This document shows positions 16,150 to 24,875 of a stretch of DNA of 37,611 nucleotides, one piece after another. The number at the start of each line of letters is the position of its first letter. The stretch's first letter is position 1. This DNA is from Clostridia bacterium. GTDB taxonomy: Bacteria; Bacillota; Clostridia; Christensenellales; DTU072. The notes beneath the pieces were generated by a model that worked only from the letters and a program-made list of their open reading frames with translations, was not told the DNA's origin and searched no databases. The position numbers and the translations under genes were made by a program. The stretch is from assembly GCA_024685275.1 (NCBI GenBank), contig JAIKVY010000142.1, forward strand, positions 1 through 37,611. The letters run 5' to 3'.

Positions 16150-17004
16150 CTATTTTAACTTCGAAAGATACAAATTTTTCATAGCTATTGTATCTTCCGC
16201 TTGTGTCCCTGCTGATTCACAAATAATTTTTGGAGATAAATTGTATTCAACAAGCAATTCAGCAAGTGGTTCAAAATCTGGACCATACTCAGTATTATCA
16301 AAAGTTAAATGCTTTATTTCACCTTTTTGTCCATACATTATCTTACTAAAATGAACGTGCATATTTTCAAACTTTTCTTTAGGTAAATTGTCTTTCATAA
16401 ATTCTAAAATATCTATATAATCTTGCTTGTTTTTAATCCCACCAATTGTTCTAGCGTATAAGTGTCCAAAGTCAATACATGGATAATAAAACTTATCTAA
16501 ATTACAAAATGATACAATTTCTTTTAAATCACCTATTTGAGCTAATTTACCCATAGTTTCAAGACAAATTAAAAAATTATCCATATTATTTTCATAGATT
16601 ATTTCTGATAACTTTTTTAAATTCTCTTTTGTTATATTTACCGCTTCTTCTCTAGAAAGTTTACCTTGACTAGCTGGATGAACTACAATTCTATTACCAT
16701 TTCCAAAGGCTTGTAAAAGTTTAATGGACTCTGTTACGTGATGAAAACTATTGATTATTTTTTCTTCTTCTTGATTAGCTAGATTTATAAAATAAGGAGC
16801 ATGTACACTTAATTCAATGTTATACTTTGCAAATTCTTTCCCTATTGCTTGAGCTGTGGTTTTAGATACTCTAACTCCTCTTCCGCATGAATATTCAAAC
16901 ATATCAATATTTCTATCTGAACACCATTTAGCAGCATCTATTGTATCTAAAAAACCTTCATTGTAAAAACTTTCGCTATTCCCAGCAACACCAAATTTTA
17001 TCAT
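16150..17004 (-). CDS. Endonuclease IV-like TIM-barrel protein, 284 aa
   Basis: The length and the order of metal ligands follow the AP endonuclease IV (Nfo) fold: His68 (VHAPY), His109 (VVHPAS), Glu149 (LETMG), Asp178 and His181 (CIDFGH), His216 or His218 (HVHFS), His232 (IKH), Glu263 (CESAG). Compared with Nfo, the Asp of the usual D-x-H pair is replaced (EIKH, Ile at that position), and several surrounding motifs are relaxed. It may be a divergent AP endonuclease or a sugar-phosphate isomerase-like TIM barrel. It is the last gene of the nusA operon and overlaps the ribF stop by one base. Fold confidence is high; activity confidence is low. Confidence 0.7.
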   Translation of the reverse strand: MIKFGVAGNSESFYNEGFLDTIDAAKWCSDRNIDMFEYSCGRGVRVSKTTAQAIGKEFAKYNIELSVHAPYFINLANQEEEKIINSFHHVTESIKLLQAFGNGNRIVVHPASQGKLSREEAVNITKENLKKLSEIIYENNMDNFLICLETMGKLAQIGDLKEIVSFCNLDKFYYPCIDFGHLYARTIGGIKNKQDYIDILEFMKDNLPKEKFENMHVHFSKIMYGQKGEIKHLTFDNTEYGPDFEPLAELLVEYNLSPKIICESAGTQAEDTIAMKNLYLSKLK

Positions 17005-17885
17005 TATTTCCCCTTAAAATACTCTATTGTTTTATTTTTATCTTTTTGAATTTGATTAACTAATCGATCAATTGATTCAAACTTCTCTATATCCCTAATC
17101 TTTGTATAAAATTTAACTTTTATACCTTTCCCATAAATATCTTCATTTAAATCAATAATATGAGTTTCTACATTAAATCCGTAATCGTCAAATGTAGGAT
17201 GATTTCCGACATTTGTTATAGAAAAATATTCTTTGGAATCAATCAATGTTTTTGTAGCATATACACCTTTTTGAATCTTTATCTTATGTTTATCAACCTC
17301 AATATTAGCAGTTCTTAAACCCATTTTTATCCCGTTTTGTTTTCCATATGTTACAATTCCAGAATAAAAGAATTCTTCACCTAACATTTCATTTGCTTGT
17401 ATAATTTCGCCATTTTCAAGTAAACTTTTTATTAAAGTTGTAGATATCTTTTCTTTTCCATTTTTAACTAGATCAAAAGTATAAACATTAATTCCATATT
17501 GTTGTGCAATATGTTTTAAATCATTAACATTTCCTTTTCCAAATTTTCCAAATGTATAATCAGTTCCGCAAACAATCGTGTCAAAACCAAAATTTAAAAT
17601 ATATTCAAAAAATTCTTCATTACTAAGGCCTAAAAATTCTTCATTAGTTGGGAAAATAAGAACATTTTTATAACCAAGATTGTTTAAAATATCTAATCTT
17701 TCGTTTAATGTATATATTCCAGTCACTTTGGATTTTATATATTCACTAAAATTATCTAAAAAAGTTGAAACTATAACATTTTCGATTTTGTTATCAGCAA
17801 GTTTTAAAGCATTAGAAAGAATATACCTATGTCCTAGGTGTAGAGAATCAAAAAATCCAAGGCATATTATCTTTTCGCATTTCAT
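17004..17885 (-). CDS. ribF: Bifunctional riboflavin kinase / FAD synthetase, 293 aa
   Basis: Phosphorylates riboflavin to FMN and adenylates FMN to FAD. The N-terminal nucleotidyltransferase motif GFFDSLHLGH (10-19) matches GxFDGxHxGH. CGTDYTFGKFGKGN (106-119) and the ISTT motif (147-150) follow. The riboflavin kinase part has GLRTAN (189-194) in place of the usual GxPTAN; the Thr and Asn that bind Mg-ATP are kept but the Pro is Arg. No Shine-Dalgarno precedes the ATG, and only nine residues precede the first motif. A promoter-like sequence with its -10 box 8 bases before the ATG suggests an additional leaderless transcript. The gene lies 44 bases after truB, the largest gap between truB and the end of the operon. 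Confidence 0.93.
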   Translation of the reverse strand: MKCEKIICLGFFDSLHLGHRYILSNALKLADNKIENVIVSTFLDNFSEYIKSKVTGIYTLNERLDILNNLGYKNVLIFPTNEEFLGLSNEEFFEYILNFGFDTIVCGTDYTFGKFGKGNVNDLKHIAQQYGINVYTFDLVKNGKEKISTTLIKSLLENGEIIQANEMLGEEFFYSGIVTYGKQNGIKMGLRTANIEVDKHKIKIQKGVYATKTLIDSKEYFSITNVGNHPTFDDYGFNVETHIIDLNEDIYGKGIKVKFYTKIRDIEKFESIDRLVNQIQKDKNKTIEYFKGK

Positions 17886-17893
17886 ACTTCTAT

Positions 17894-17922
17894 ATTTTAC
17901 TTGATATTAAAACACAATTCAA
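17894..17922 (-). promoter_or_regulatory. Candidate internal promoter giving a near-leaderless ribF mRNA
   Basis: Minus strand: TTGAAT (17917-17922), a 17-base spacer, TAAAAT (17894-17899), then only 8 bases to the ATG at 17885. Transcription would begin at or within about two bases of the start codon, and no Shine-Dalgarno exists. Confidence 0.45.
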
Positions 17923-17929
17923 ACAAAGA

Positions 17930-18802
17930 TTAGATCAACCAAGTATTAATCTTAACATCTCCATTATCAACACTTCCAATCGCAACTACATTATCATTAT
18001 TAATGAATGATGCTAAGTTAAAAATTTCTCTTTCTCCAATATTTATAAGTTTACCATCTAAACAATCTTTGAGCTGAATATCTGATAAAATGATTTTGTC
18101 CAAATCAACTAAGATTTCATTGAGGGAAATAATATTGTTAGATAAATCGTCTAGTGAATTTATCTCATTAAAATCATTAGCATCTTCTATTTTGAAAATA
18201 CCTGATTTTTTTCTTATTAGCTTTTCCATAACAGCACATGTTCCAAGAGACTTAGCTAAATCTCTTCCTACACAACGAATATATGTCCCAGCTGAACAAT
18301 AGATATCCATATTAAATTTATTATCACCAACTTTAGAAACATTATCTATTTTTGTAATAGTTATTTCACTTGGCTTTAATGATATATCAGCACCTTTCCT
18401 TGCATACACATATGCTGGTTGTCCTTCCACTTTTTTAGCACTATATACAGGTGGTTCTTGCAAAATTTTACCTACATTTTGAGGAATAACTGAATAAATA
18501 TCTTTATTAGTGAATTGTGGACAATTTACGTATTCAATAGGGCTTTCTGTATCTAAAGATACCGATAACGCGCCGAATATAAAAGTAGCATTGTATTCTT
18601 TTTCTTTATTTAAAAAATAATTAAATAATCTTGTACTTCTTCCAATTGCTATTGGCAACACCCCTTCAGCTAATGGGTCAAGTGTACCTAAATGGCCTAC
18701 TCTATCCATTATGTTATTCTGTTTTAATATATATTTGATTTTTCCTACAACTTTTCCGGATGATATTCCACTTGGTTTATATACGTTTATAATTCCATTC
18801 AT
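17930..18802 (-). CDS. truB: tRNA pseudouridine-55 synthase, 290 aa
   Basis: Makes pseudouridine 55 in the T-loop of tRNAs. The N terminus GIINVYKPSGISSGKVV and the catalytic motif VGHLGTLDPLAEGVLP (Asp42) are diagnostic; most homologues have T rather than E in DPLATG. CSAGTYIRCVGRDLA, about residue 190, is the second conserved block. It begins at the last base of the nrnA stop. Confidence 0.96.
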   Translation of the reverse strand: MNGIINVYKPSGISSGKVVGKIKYILKQNNIMDRVGHLGTLDPLAEGVLPIAIGRSTRLFNYFLNKEKEYNATFIFGALSVSLDTESPIEYVNCPQFTNKDIYSVIPQNVGKILQEPPVYSAKKVEGQPAYVYARKGADISLKPSEITITKIDNVSKVGDNKFNMDIYCSAGTYIRCVGRDLAKSLGTCAVMEKLIRKKSGIFKIEDANDFNEINSLDDLSNNIISLNEILVDLDKIILSDIQLKDCLDGKLINIGEREIFNLASFINNDNVVAIGSVDNGDVKINTWLI

Positions 18803-19845
18803 TATTTATTAATTTCTTCTGAAACCTTTTTTATAAGTTCTTCTTTGATAGAATCAAAGTTGTTTGTTGATACAATACAACCACAAGCATTTATATGCCC
18901 GCCACCATGCACATCAAAATATTTACATACTGGAACCATATTAATTGACCCTTTTGTTCTAAAACTTAATTTATATTTTATCTCTTCATTTAATGTATCA
19001 TCTAAATTTATATCGACTGTTCTAACGACTATTGATACTAATATTGAATCTATTGTTAAAATTTTTGAAACTATTCCTTCGCTATCTCTTGAATCACAAT
19101 CATATTTCTTGAAATCAGCATTATTAATTTTTAATATAGCAATACGGTTATTATCATAATACTCACAATGACTTAAAACGTAATTTGTAAAATTAAATTT
19201 TTTAATTGATACTTCTTTGTAATACTTATTCACGATATCTGATATTGATATCTTGTATTTTTTTACTATTTCAAGAGCCATCTCAAAACAATCAACATTT
19301 GCATTTTGTTGAGATAAACAACCAGAATCTGTCATTAATCCAGTATATAATAACATTGCTATGTCATCATCTATTAATTCTCTATTAATGTATTTCATTA
19401 AATGATAAATAATTAATGTTGTACTTGTTGCCTCTGGTCTGCGAATAGTATTTTGTGTAAACTCTCCAACTTTTTCATCGTATTCATGATGATCAATAAG
19501 AATTGAATTCTTAATAGATGAAAATAATTCATATGAAACTTTACTTAATCTATTAAAATTAGCACAGTCTACTGCTATTGCACAGTCATATTTACCTTCA
19601 AATGATTTTTTATTAAATAAATTAAAATGTGGTAAAGAATAAAAACAGGTAGATATCTCGTTATAATTTGTAAGATTTGGAGTGTATATATCTACATTTT
19701 TATCGTATTTTGTTAAAAATAATGAAAGCGCTAATGCTGATGTTATACAATCTCCATCTGGATTAATATGAATAAAAATAGCAAAATTTTTGCAGCTATC
19801 TATGATTTTCTTTGTTTTATAAAATCCTTTAAAATCGATGACCAT
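18802..19845 (-). CDS. nrnA: DHH/DHHA1 phosphoesterase, NrnA-like, 347 aa
   Basis: Manganese phosphoesterase that degrades nanoRNA and/or dephosphorylates pAp; relatives also act on c-di-AMP or pApA. DHH-domain ligands are His26, Asp30 and Asp32 (HINPDGD), Asp93 (AVDCAN) and Asp118-His119-His120 (IDHHEYDE). The DHHA1 domain ends with GGGHINACGC near residue 320. Its place between rbfA and truB is the conserved Firmicutes arrangement. It overlaps both neighbours by one base. No membrane segment is visible, so it is the soluble type rather than GdpP. Confidence 0.92.
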   Translation of the reverse strand: MVIDFKGFYKTKKIIDSCKNFAIFIHINPDGDCITSALALSLFLTKYDKNVDIYTPNLTNYNEISTCFYSLPHFNLFNKKSFEGKYDCAIAVDCANFNRLSKVSYELFSSIKNSILIDHHEYDEKVGEFTQNTIRRPEATSTTLIIYHLMKYINRELIDDDIAMLLYTGLMTDSGCLSQQNANVDCFEMALEIVKKYKISISDIVNKYYKEVSIKKFNFTNYVLSHCEYYDNNRIAILKINNADFKKYDCDSRDSEGIVSKILTIDSILVSIVVRTVDINLDDTLNEEIKYKLSFRTKGSINMVPVCKYFDVHGGGHINACGCIVSTNNFDSIKEELIKKVSEEINK

Positions 19846-20207
19846 TAATCCTCATCCTTTTTGTTTTTAAGCTCGTTTTCTATATCAGTTATTATTTTAT
19901 CAACTGAAAGTGTATCAAGCGCTGGATCCCTTTTAAATAAGAATTTAGGCATATATCTGAGTTTTACCTTATCAAACATTGCTTTACGAATAAATGTAGA
20001 TGCTTGGTTTAAAATTAATACAACCTCATCTAAATCTTCTAAATTTAATGTTGATACAAATGCCTTAGCATCTTTTAAATCCCTTGAAGTAACAACAGCT
20101 GTAATTGTTACAAATCTGTTGTTTATTCTAGGATCTTTTAAATCATATAGAATTGTATCATTTAATAAATGACATAATTCTTCATTAACTCTATCTACCT
20201 TAGCCAT
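19845..20207 (-). CDS. rbfA: 30S ribosome-binding factor A, 120 aa
   Basis: A late small-subunit maturation factor with a type II KH-like fold. RVNEELCHLLNDTILYDLKDPRI at the N terminus and KLRYMPKFLFKRDPALD near the C terminus are the recognised blocks. It starts 3 bases after infB and shares one base with nrnA. Confidence 0.95.
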   Translation of the reverse strand: MAKVDRVNEELCHLLNDTILYDLKDPRINNRFVTITAVVTSRDLKDAKAFVSTLNLEDLDEVVLILNQASTFIRKAMFDKVKLRYMPKFLFKRDPALDTLSVDKIITDIENELKNKKDED

Positions 20208-20210
20208 TTA

Positions 20211-22616
20211 TTATTCTATTTCCTTTAATGCATACGCTTCAATGATATCGTTTTCTTTAATATCTGCATAATTATTTAAACAAATACCACATTCAAATCC
20301 TGCCGCAACATCTTTCGCATCATCTTTTCCTTTGCGTAAAGATGATATGAATGAATCATAAATAACAACACCATCACGAATCAATCTTGCTTTATCATTC
20401 CTTGTGATAACACCTGTTTTTACCATAGAACCAGCAATTGTTCCAACCCCAGTAATTCTAAATACTTTACGAATCTCGGCTGTTCCTAAAATTGATTCTT
20501 CATATGTTGGCTCTAATAAACCTTTAATTGCTTTATTGATTTCATCAACAGCTTGATAAATAATCTTATATTGCTTTATAGAAACGCCCTTTCTATCAGC
20601 AAGTGCTTGATTTTTAGCATCAACTCTAACGTTAAATCCAATAATTGTTGAATTTGTTGTACTTGCTAAATCTATATCAGATTCAATTATTGCACCAACT
20701 TGAGCATGAACAACTTTAACTTCTACTTCATCAGTGCTTAATTTAATCAATGATTGTTTTACAGCCTCACAAGTTCCATTAACATCCGCTTTAATAATAA
20801 GATTTAGTTCTTTTCTATCAGTTTGTTCAGAATTAACTACTGCATACATTTTGTTTTTACTAATTGTCTGTTCTCTTTCAAGATTTTCCCTAACTAGTCT
20901 TTCTTCAACAACTTGTTTTGCCAATCTTTCATTATCAACAACAAGCATTTGATCGCCAGATTCTGGAAGATTTTTTAAACCTGTTATAGATACAGGCATA
21001 CTTGGTGTTGCTTTTTTGACATTGTTTCCTTTATCATCAACCATTGTTCTAATTCTACCAGTAACAGTACCCATAACTACATAGTCACCAACTTTTAATG
21101 TTCCATTTTGGACTAAAATTGATGCAACTGGTCCTCTTCCTTTATCTAATTGAGATTCAATAACTGTTCCTTTAGCATTTCTTGATGGATTTGCTTTTAA
21201 TTCGCTAACTGCTGCAATAGTTAATATATTTTCTAAAAGTTTATTAATGCCTTCACCTGTTACAGCACTTACTCTAACTGTTGGAACATCTCCACCCCAT
21301 TCTTCAGATAAGACCCCATGCTCTGCTAATTGTTGAATTACTCTTGCAGGATCTGCAGCAACTTTATCTATTTTATTAATAGCAACAATCAATGGTACTT
21401 TAGCAGCTTTTGCGTGAGAAATAGCTTCAATTGTTTGTGGCATAATTCCATCATCAGCTGCAACTACCAAAACAATAATATCTGTAATATTTGCACCTCT
21501 AGCACGCATAGCAGTAAACGCTTCATGTCCTGGGGTATCTAAAAATGTGATAGATTTCTTTTCTCCTTCAAATGGAACTGTGATTGTATAAGCTCCAATA
21601 TATTGTGTAATTCCACCTTCTTCCTTACTTGCAATTGAAGTTTTTCTTACGTAATCTAGAATTGATGTTTTACCATGGTCAACATGTCCCATAACAGTAA
21701 CAACTGGTGGTCTTTCCTTTAACAATTCTGGACTATCTAATGCAGCATCATCATGTAAAGATTCAAGTTCTTCTTCTTTTGTAGCTTCAACATTTAATTC
21801 AACATTAACATTAAAGGCATCGCCTATTAATACAGCTAAATCTGTATCTATACTATCATTAATAGTTAATTGCATATCAAAATCTACAAATAATTTCTTG
21901 ATGATTTCTGTAACAGATTTACCTATTTTCTCACTAAATGCCTTAATTGAAATTGTTTTTGTAGTCATAACAAAATGATCTATTTGTGTTTTTACAGCCT
22001 GTGTAGGTTGTTGAGCTTTTTCTTTTCTTATTGTTCTTGTTCTTCTTCTTTCAATTATTTCACCATCTTCATCAAAAATAATTTGCCCAACATTTTGGCG
22101 TTTAAATTTCCCAGTTTTATCTTGTTTATTATTCTTATTTGATTCATCATCAAAGTAGTTTTTATTATTATATTTATCCTTTTTACTATTAAATCCAGGT
22201 TTGTTGTTATGTTGATTATCTTGACTATTTATATTAGGTTGAACAACTGGTTGAACTGGTTTTTCTTCGATAGGAGCAGGTTTTCTAATAAAATCATCTT
22301 CAGTAAAATCATCATTTAATTTTTCTGGTTTTGTATCTTCCTCTGTCCTATCAGGAACGTGAGTTGAATCAGGAACTTGATTTGAATTAACATCTTCTAC
22401 TCTTGTCTCATCTTTTCCTTTATCAGTATTTTGTTCCTTTTCTTTTTCTGTTTGAACAATACTTAATTCTTCATACTTTTTGTTATAATTTTCTCTAGTT
22501 TCTCTTAATTTGGTTTGTAATTCACCAAGTTTTACCATAACATTCTTATAAATGTTATTAAAACTTTCAATTTGTCCACTAATAACTTTGTTGTAATCTA
22601 TTTTTTCGTCAGCCAT
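20211..22616 (-). CDS. infB: Translation initiation factor IF-2, 801 aa
   Basis: GTPase that positions initiator tRNA and promotes subunit joining. A coiled coil is likely at about residues 20-60. A charged, Asn/Lys-rich disordered linker occupies about 60-205, one IF2-N-like module about 210-270, then the G domain: GHVDHGKT (310-317), [12 protein letters not shown] and a SAVTG motif. EF-Tu-like domain II and the IF2 C-terminal domains follow. The ATG has GGAG 7 bases upstream and overlaps the ylxQ end by 8 bases. Nothing is missing from the catalytic core. Confidence 0.97.
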   Translation of the reverse strand: MADEKIDYNKVISGQIESFNNIYKNVMVKLGELQTKLRETRENYNKKYEELSIVQTEKEKEQNTDKGKDETRVEDVNSNQVPDSTHVPDRTEEDTKPEKLNDDFTEDDFIRKPAPIEEKPVQPVVQPNINSQDNQHNNKPGFNSKKDKYNNKNYFDDESNKNNKQDKTGKFKRQNVGQIIFDEDGEIIERRRTRTIRKEKAQQPTQAVKTQIDHFVMTTKTISIKAFSEKIGKSVTEIIKKLFVDFDMQLTINDSIDTDLAVLIGDAFNVNVELNVEATKEEELESLHDDAALDSPELLKERPPVVTVMGHVDHGKTSILDYVRKTSIASKEEGGITQYIGAYTITVPFEGEKKSITFLDTPGHEAFTAMRARGANITDIIVLVVAADDGIMPQTIEAISHAKAAKVPLIVAINKIDKVAADPARVIQQLAEHGVLSEEWGGDVPTVRVSAVTGEGINKLLENILTIAAVSELKANPSRNAKGTVIESQLDKGRGPVASILVQNGTLKVGDYVVMGTVTGRIRTMVDDKGNNVKKATPSMPVSITGLKNLPESGDQMLVVDNERLAKQVVEERLVRENLEREQTISKNKMYAVVNSEQTDRKELNLIIKADVNGTCEAVKQSLIKLSTDEVEVKVVHAQVGAIIESDIDLASTTNSTIIGFNVRVDAKNQALADRKGVSIKQYKIIYQAVDEINKAIKGLLEPTYEESILGTAEIRKVFRITGVGTIAGSMVKTGVITRNDKARLIRDGVVIYDSFISSLRKGKDDAKDVAAGFECGICLNNYADIKENDIIEAYALKEIE

Positions 22617-22896
22617 TATTTACTCCATATTCTATTATTTTACATAAATTTGTATCAACAATTCCAATTGCTTTACAATTTCTATTAGGATATATCTTTT
22701 CTATATCACAACTAACTAAATGTATTTTTTTAATATCTGCTATCTTTTGTAATTTTTCAAAGCTGTTCTTAGAAATATTAGATGAAAAAACTATCAATTT
22801 AGTATTTTTTGATAATTCTATTTTTTCAACGCCAAAATACACCTTTCCACTTTTAATAGCTAGTCCAACATATTTTTCAACATTAAAATTATTCAT
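22609..22896 (-). CDS. ylxQ: YlxQ-family L7Ae-like RNA-binding protein, 95 aa
   Basis: A small L7Ae/L30e-fold protein predicted to bind kink-turn RNA. The pattern GLAIKSGKVYFGVEKIE, then a central hydrophobic strand LIVFSSNIS and a C-terminal GIVDTNLCKIIE, fits the YlxQ family. It lies in the conserved nusA-ylxR-ylxQ-infB block and overlaps both neighbours by 8 bases. Identification relies as much on position as on sequence, because the protein is short and divergent. Confidence 0.85.
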   Translation of the reverse strand: MNNFNVEKYVGLAIKSGKVYFGVEKIELSKNTKLIVFSSNISKNSFEKLQKIADIKKIHLVSCDIEKIYPNRNCKAIGIVDTNLCKIIEYGVNNG

Positions 22897-23167
22897 TTAA
22901 TATTCCCTTGAGCTCCTTTATTATTTTTTCAGTATCTTTCCCATGAAATAATTTCGTAATAACTTTCTTATTTCCTAAATTTTCCACGCATCTAATATTT
23001 TTACATATATACATTCCTCTTCCATCCATTTTTTGATATGTATCAACAATATATTCATTGTTATTTAATACTAATCTAAAATATTCTTGTTTATTACCTT
23101 TCTTTTTACAAATTAGGCAAGTTCTTTGAGGAATATATTTTTTATTGATTGTCACTTCCACCATCAT
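22889..23167 (-). CDS. ylxR: YlxR family RNA-binding protein (RnpM), 92 aa
   Basis: PQRTCLICKKKGNKQEYFRLV near the N terminus and DGRGMYICKN (the GRGaYvC motif) identify the YlxR family. YlxR has recently been linked to RNase P modulation. The start overlaps the nusA end by 26 bases. Two adjacent ATGs are possible and neither has a clear Shine-Dalgarno, so translation is probably coupled to nusA. A GTG four codons downstream is an alternative. Confidence 0.92.
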   Translation of the reverse strand: MMVEVTINKKYIPQRTCLICKKKGNKQEYFRLVLNNNEYIVDTYQKMDGRGMYICKNIRCVENLGNKKVITKLFHGKDTEKIIKELKGILNE

Positions 23168-24221
23168 CTAACATTACATCACTATTCTTAATGATTTTTA
23201 TAGTATAGTCACTTACTTTGCTTGCTAATCTAGCGTTTGATCCGCCTTTACCAACTGCTGTGGCATAGCTATCATCACCAACTAATACTCTTGCTATCTT
23301 ATTATCATTATCAATGCTTACATCTTTAATAGTTTTAGCTGGAGAAAGGCAATTTGCAATAAACTCTTTTGGATCAGTGCTGTATCTAATAATATCTATT
23401 CTTTCATCATTTAATTCTCTAGATACATTATTTATTCTTTCACTTCCTCTTCCTAAACAAGAATATACAGGATCTACATTGTAATCATTACTGAATACAA
23501 CTACTTTCGTTCTTACTCCAGCTGTTCTTGCAATATTCCTAATACCAATTAAGTTTGCTTTTAATTCTGGTACTTCTCTTTCTAATAATTTTCTTACAAA
23601 TAAAGAATTTGCCCTAGTTACATATGCTGTTGGTTCATTCTTTTGTGTATCTGATAGTTTTTTAACACATACCAAAATATTATTACCAGGTGTATATACT
23701 TCTCCTTGAATTTGATCTCTAGTAAGCATAATACCTTTCATTTGTGTTTGAACAATTTCAACAGTAACCTTTTCTTTATCTACATTTCTAACTACTGCTC
23801 TAACAAGCTCTCCTTCCTTACCTTTCATTTCTTCACTTATTAATTTCTTGTGAGCTTCATTAATCTTTTGCATAATTACTTGAATAACATTTTTAGCAGC
23901 AACTCTTGAAAAATCATCAATAGTAAACGAATCAGAAATTACATCACCAACTTTAGCACCTGGTCTAATATCCTGAGCTTCTTCAACACTAATTTCACCA
24001 CTTTTTTCTTGTGGATCTCCTTCAACAACTACATAATACGCAATAAATTCAACTTCATTCTTTTCTTCATTTAAAAGAACACGAACTTTTCTATTTTCTA
24101 AATAAGTTCTCTTATATGCTGATTCAAGCCCAGCTTCTACTGCTTGAATTAATGTTTCCTTATCTAATCTTTTTTCTTTTGCTAATTCAGCCAACGTATC
24201 AAAAAACGCACGATTTACCAT
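23142..24221 (-). CDS. nusA: Transcription termination/antitermination factor NusA, 359 aa
   Basis: RNA polymerase-binding factor that stimulates pausing and intrinsic termination. An N-terminal polymerase-binding domain (about 1-130), an S1 domain (about 135-200) and two KH domains (about 205-350; VGDDSYATAVGKGGSNARLAS holds the second GxxG) are visible. There are no C-terminal AR repeats, as expected for Firmicutes. AGGAGG precedes the ATG. The leader of its own operon carries an intrinsic terminator, a natural target for NusA autoregulation. Confidence 0.96.
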   Translation of the reverse strand: MVNRAFFDTLAELAKEKRLDKETLIQAVEAGLESAYKRTYLENRKVRVLLNEEKNEVEFIAYYVVVEGDPQEKSGEISVEEAQDIRPGAKVGDVISDSFTIDDFSRVAAKNVIQVIMQKINEAHKKLISEEMKGKEGELVRAVVRNVDKEKVTVEIVQTQMKGIMLTRDQIQGEVYTPGNNILVCVKKLSDTQKNEPTAYVTRANSLFVRKLLEREVPELKANLIGIRNIARTAGVRTKVVVFSNDYNVDPVYSCLGRGSERINNVSRELNDERIDIIRYSTDPKEFIANCLSPAKTIKDVSIDNDNKIARVLVGDDSYATAVGKGGSNARLASKVSDYTIKIIKNSDVMLDDGGSDNQ

Positions 24222-24260
24222 TTTATTATTATCCTCCTATAATTAATATATATTTATTAC

Positions 24261-24278
24261 TTGAAACATAAGTTTCAA
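24261..24278 (-). promoter_or_regulatory. Hairpin between rimP and nusA
   Basis: TTGAAAC (24261-24267) and GTTTCAA (24272-24278) are perfect inverted arms around a 4-base loop. The hairpin begins two bases after the rimP stop and lies about 40 bases before the nusA ATG. No T run follows, so it may be a processing or stability element rather than a terminator. Confidence 0.45.
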
Positions 24279-24280
24279 TA

Positions 24281-24760
24281 TTAACCTAATAACCTCTTGA
24301 AGTCTATGTGTGGCTTCATCTTTTCTATATTACTCCTAATATATTCTTTTTCTTTTCCATTTTTATCTACAATCACAATTTTTTCTTCATCATATGATTG
24401 TAAAATACCATGAATAACCTCTTTCTTCTTTGATAGATTTTGAATTAATTTCAATTCAATATCACAATTTAAATTTCTTCTTAAGTCATCATTTGTTTTA
24501 ATAATTCTATCTAAACCTAGACTAGAAACTGCTAAATGATATAATTCTCCATTTGAAATATCAGCTTCATCTAATAATGGGTCTATTGTTGTAGAAACTA
24601 ATTCACAATCATCCAATGTAACCCCTCTTTTTATATATATAAAGAATGTTAATGTAGGCGTTCCATATTCTTTTTTGTAAGTAACTTCAACTAGTTCAAA
24701 ACCTAGTTTTTCAATTACTTCTTTACATAAATTAAAAGCTTTTATTTCAACGTTATTCAT
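24281..24760 (-). CDS. rimP: Ribosome maturation factor RimP, 159 aa
   Basis: Assists early 30S assembly. GFELVEVTYKKEYGTPTLTFFIYIKRGVTLDDCELVS and the motif VSSLGLDRIIKTNDDLRR (PGLDRPLK-like) mark the family; a C-terminal SH3-like domain follows. It is the first gene of the nusA-infB operon. Its AAGGATAAT binding site lies directly after the T run of an upstream terminator hairpin. Confidence 0.93.
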   Translation of the reverse strand: MNNVEIKAFNLCKEVIEKLGFELVEVTYKKEYGTPTLTFFIYIKRGVTLDDCELVSTTIDPLLDEADISNGELYHLAVSSLGLDRIIKTNDDLRRNLNCDIELKLIQNLSKKKEVIHGILQSYDEEKIVIVDKNGKEKEYIRSNIEKMKPHIDFKRLLG

Positions 24761-24770
24761 ATTATCCTTT

Positions 24771-24804
24771 TTACAAAAACAAAAGTGGCTAATTCCTTAG
24801 CCAC
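24771..24804 (-). terminator. Intrinsic terminator in the leader of the rimP-nusA operon
   Basis: GTGGCTAA (24785-24792) pairs perfectly with TTAGCCAC (24797-24804) around TTCC. On the minus strand it is followed by TTTTGTTTTTG (to 24774). It lies downstream of the rimP promoter and only about ten bases before the rimP start, so it must act as an attenuator for the operon as well as ending transcripts from the upstream membrane-protein gene. I see no competing antiterminator stem. Confidence 0.8.
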
Positions 24805-24829
24805 CTTAAATTGTCTTTAAAGTAATTAA

Positions 24830-24858
24830 ATAATATCACATTAATTTAAATTTAACAA
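24830..24858 (-). promoter_or_regulatory. Extended -10 promoter of the rimP-nusA operon
   Basis: Minus strand: TTGTTA (24853-24858), a 17-base spacer ending in TGA, TATTAT (24830-24835). Start near 24823, giving a leader of about 60 bases that contains the terminator hairpin. Confidence 0.7.
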
Positions 24859-24875
24859 CTAAAATTATGTAATAA

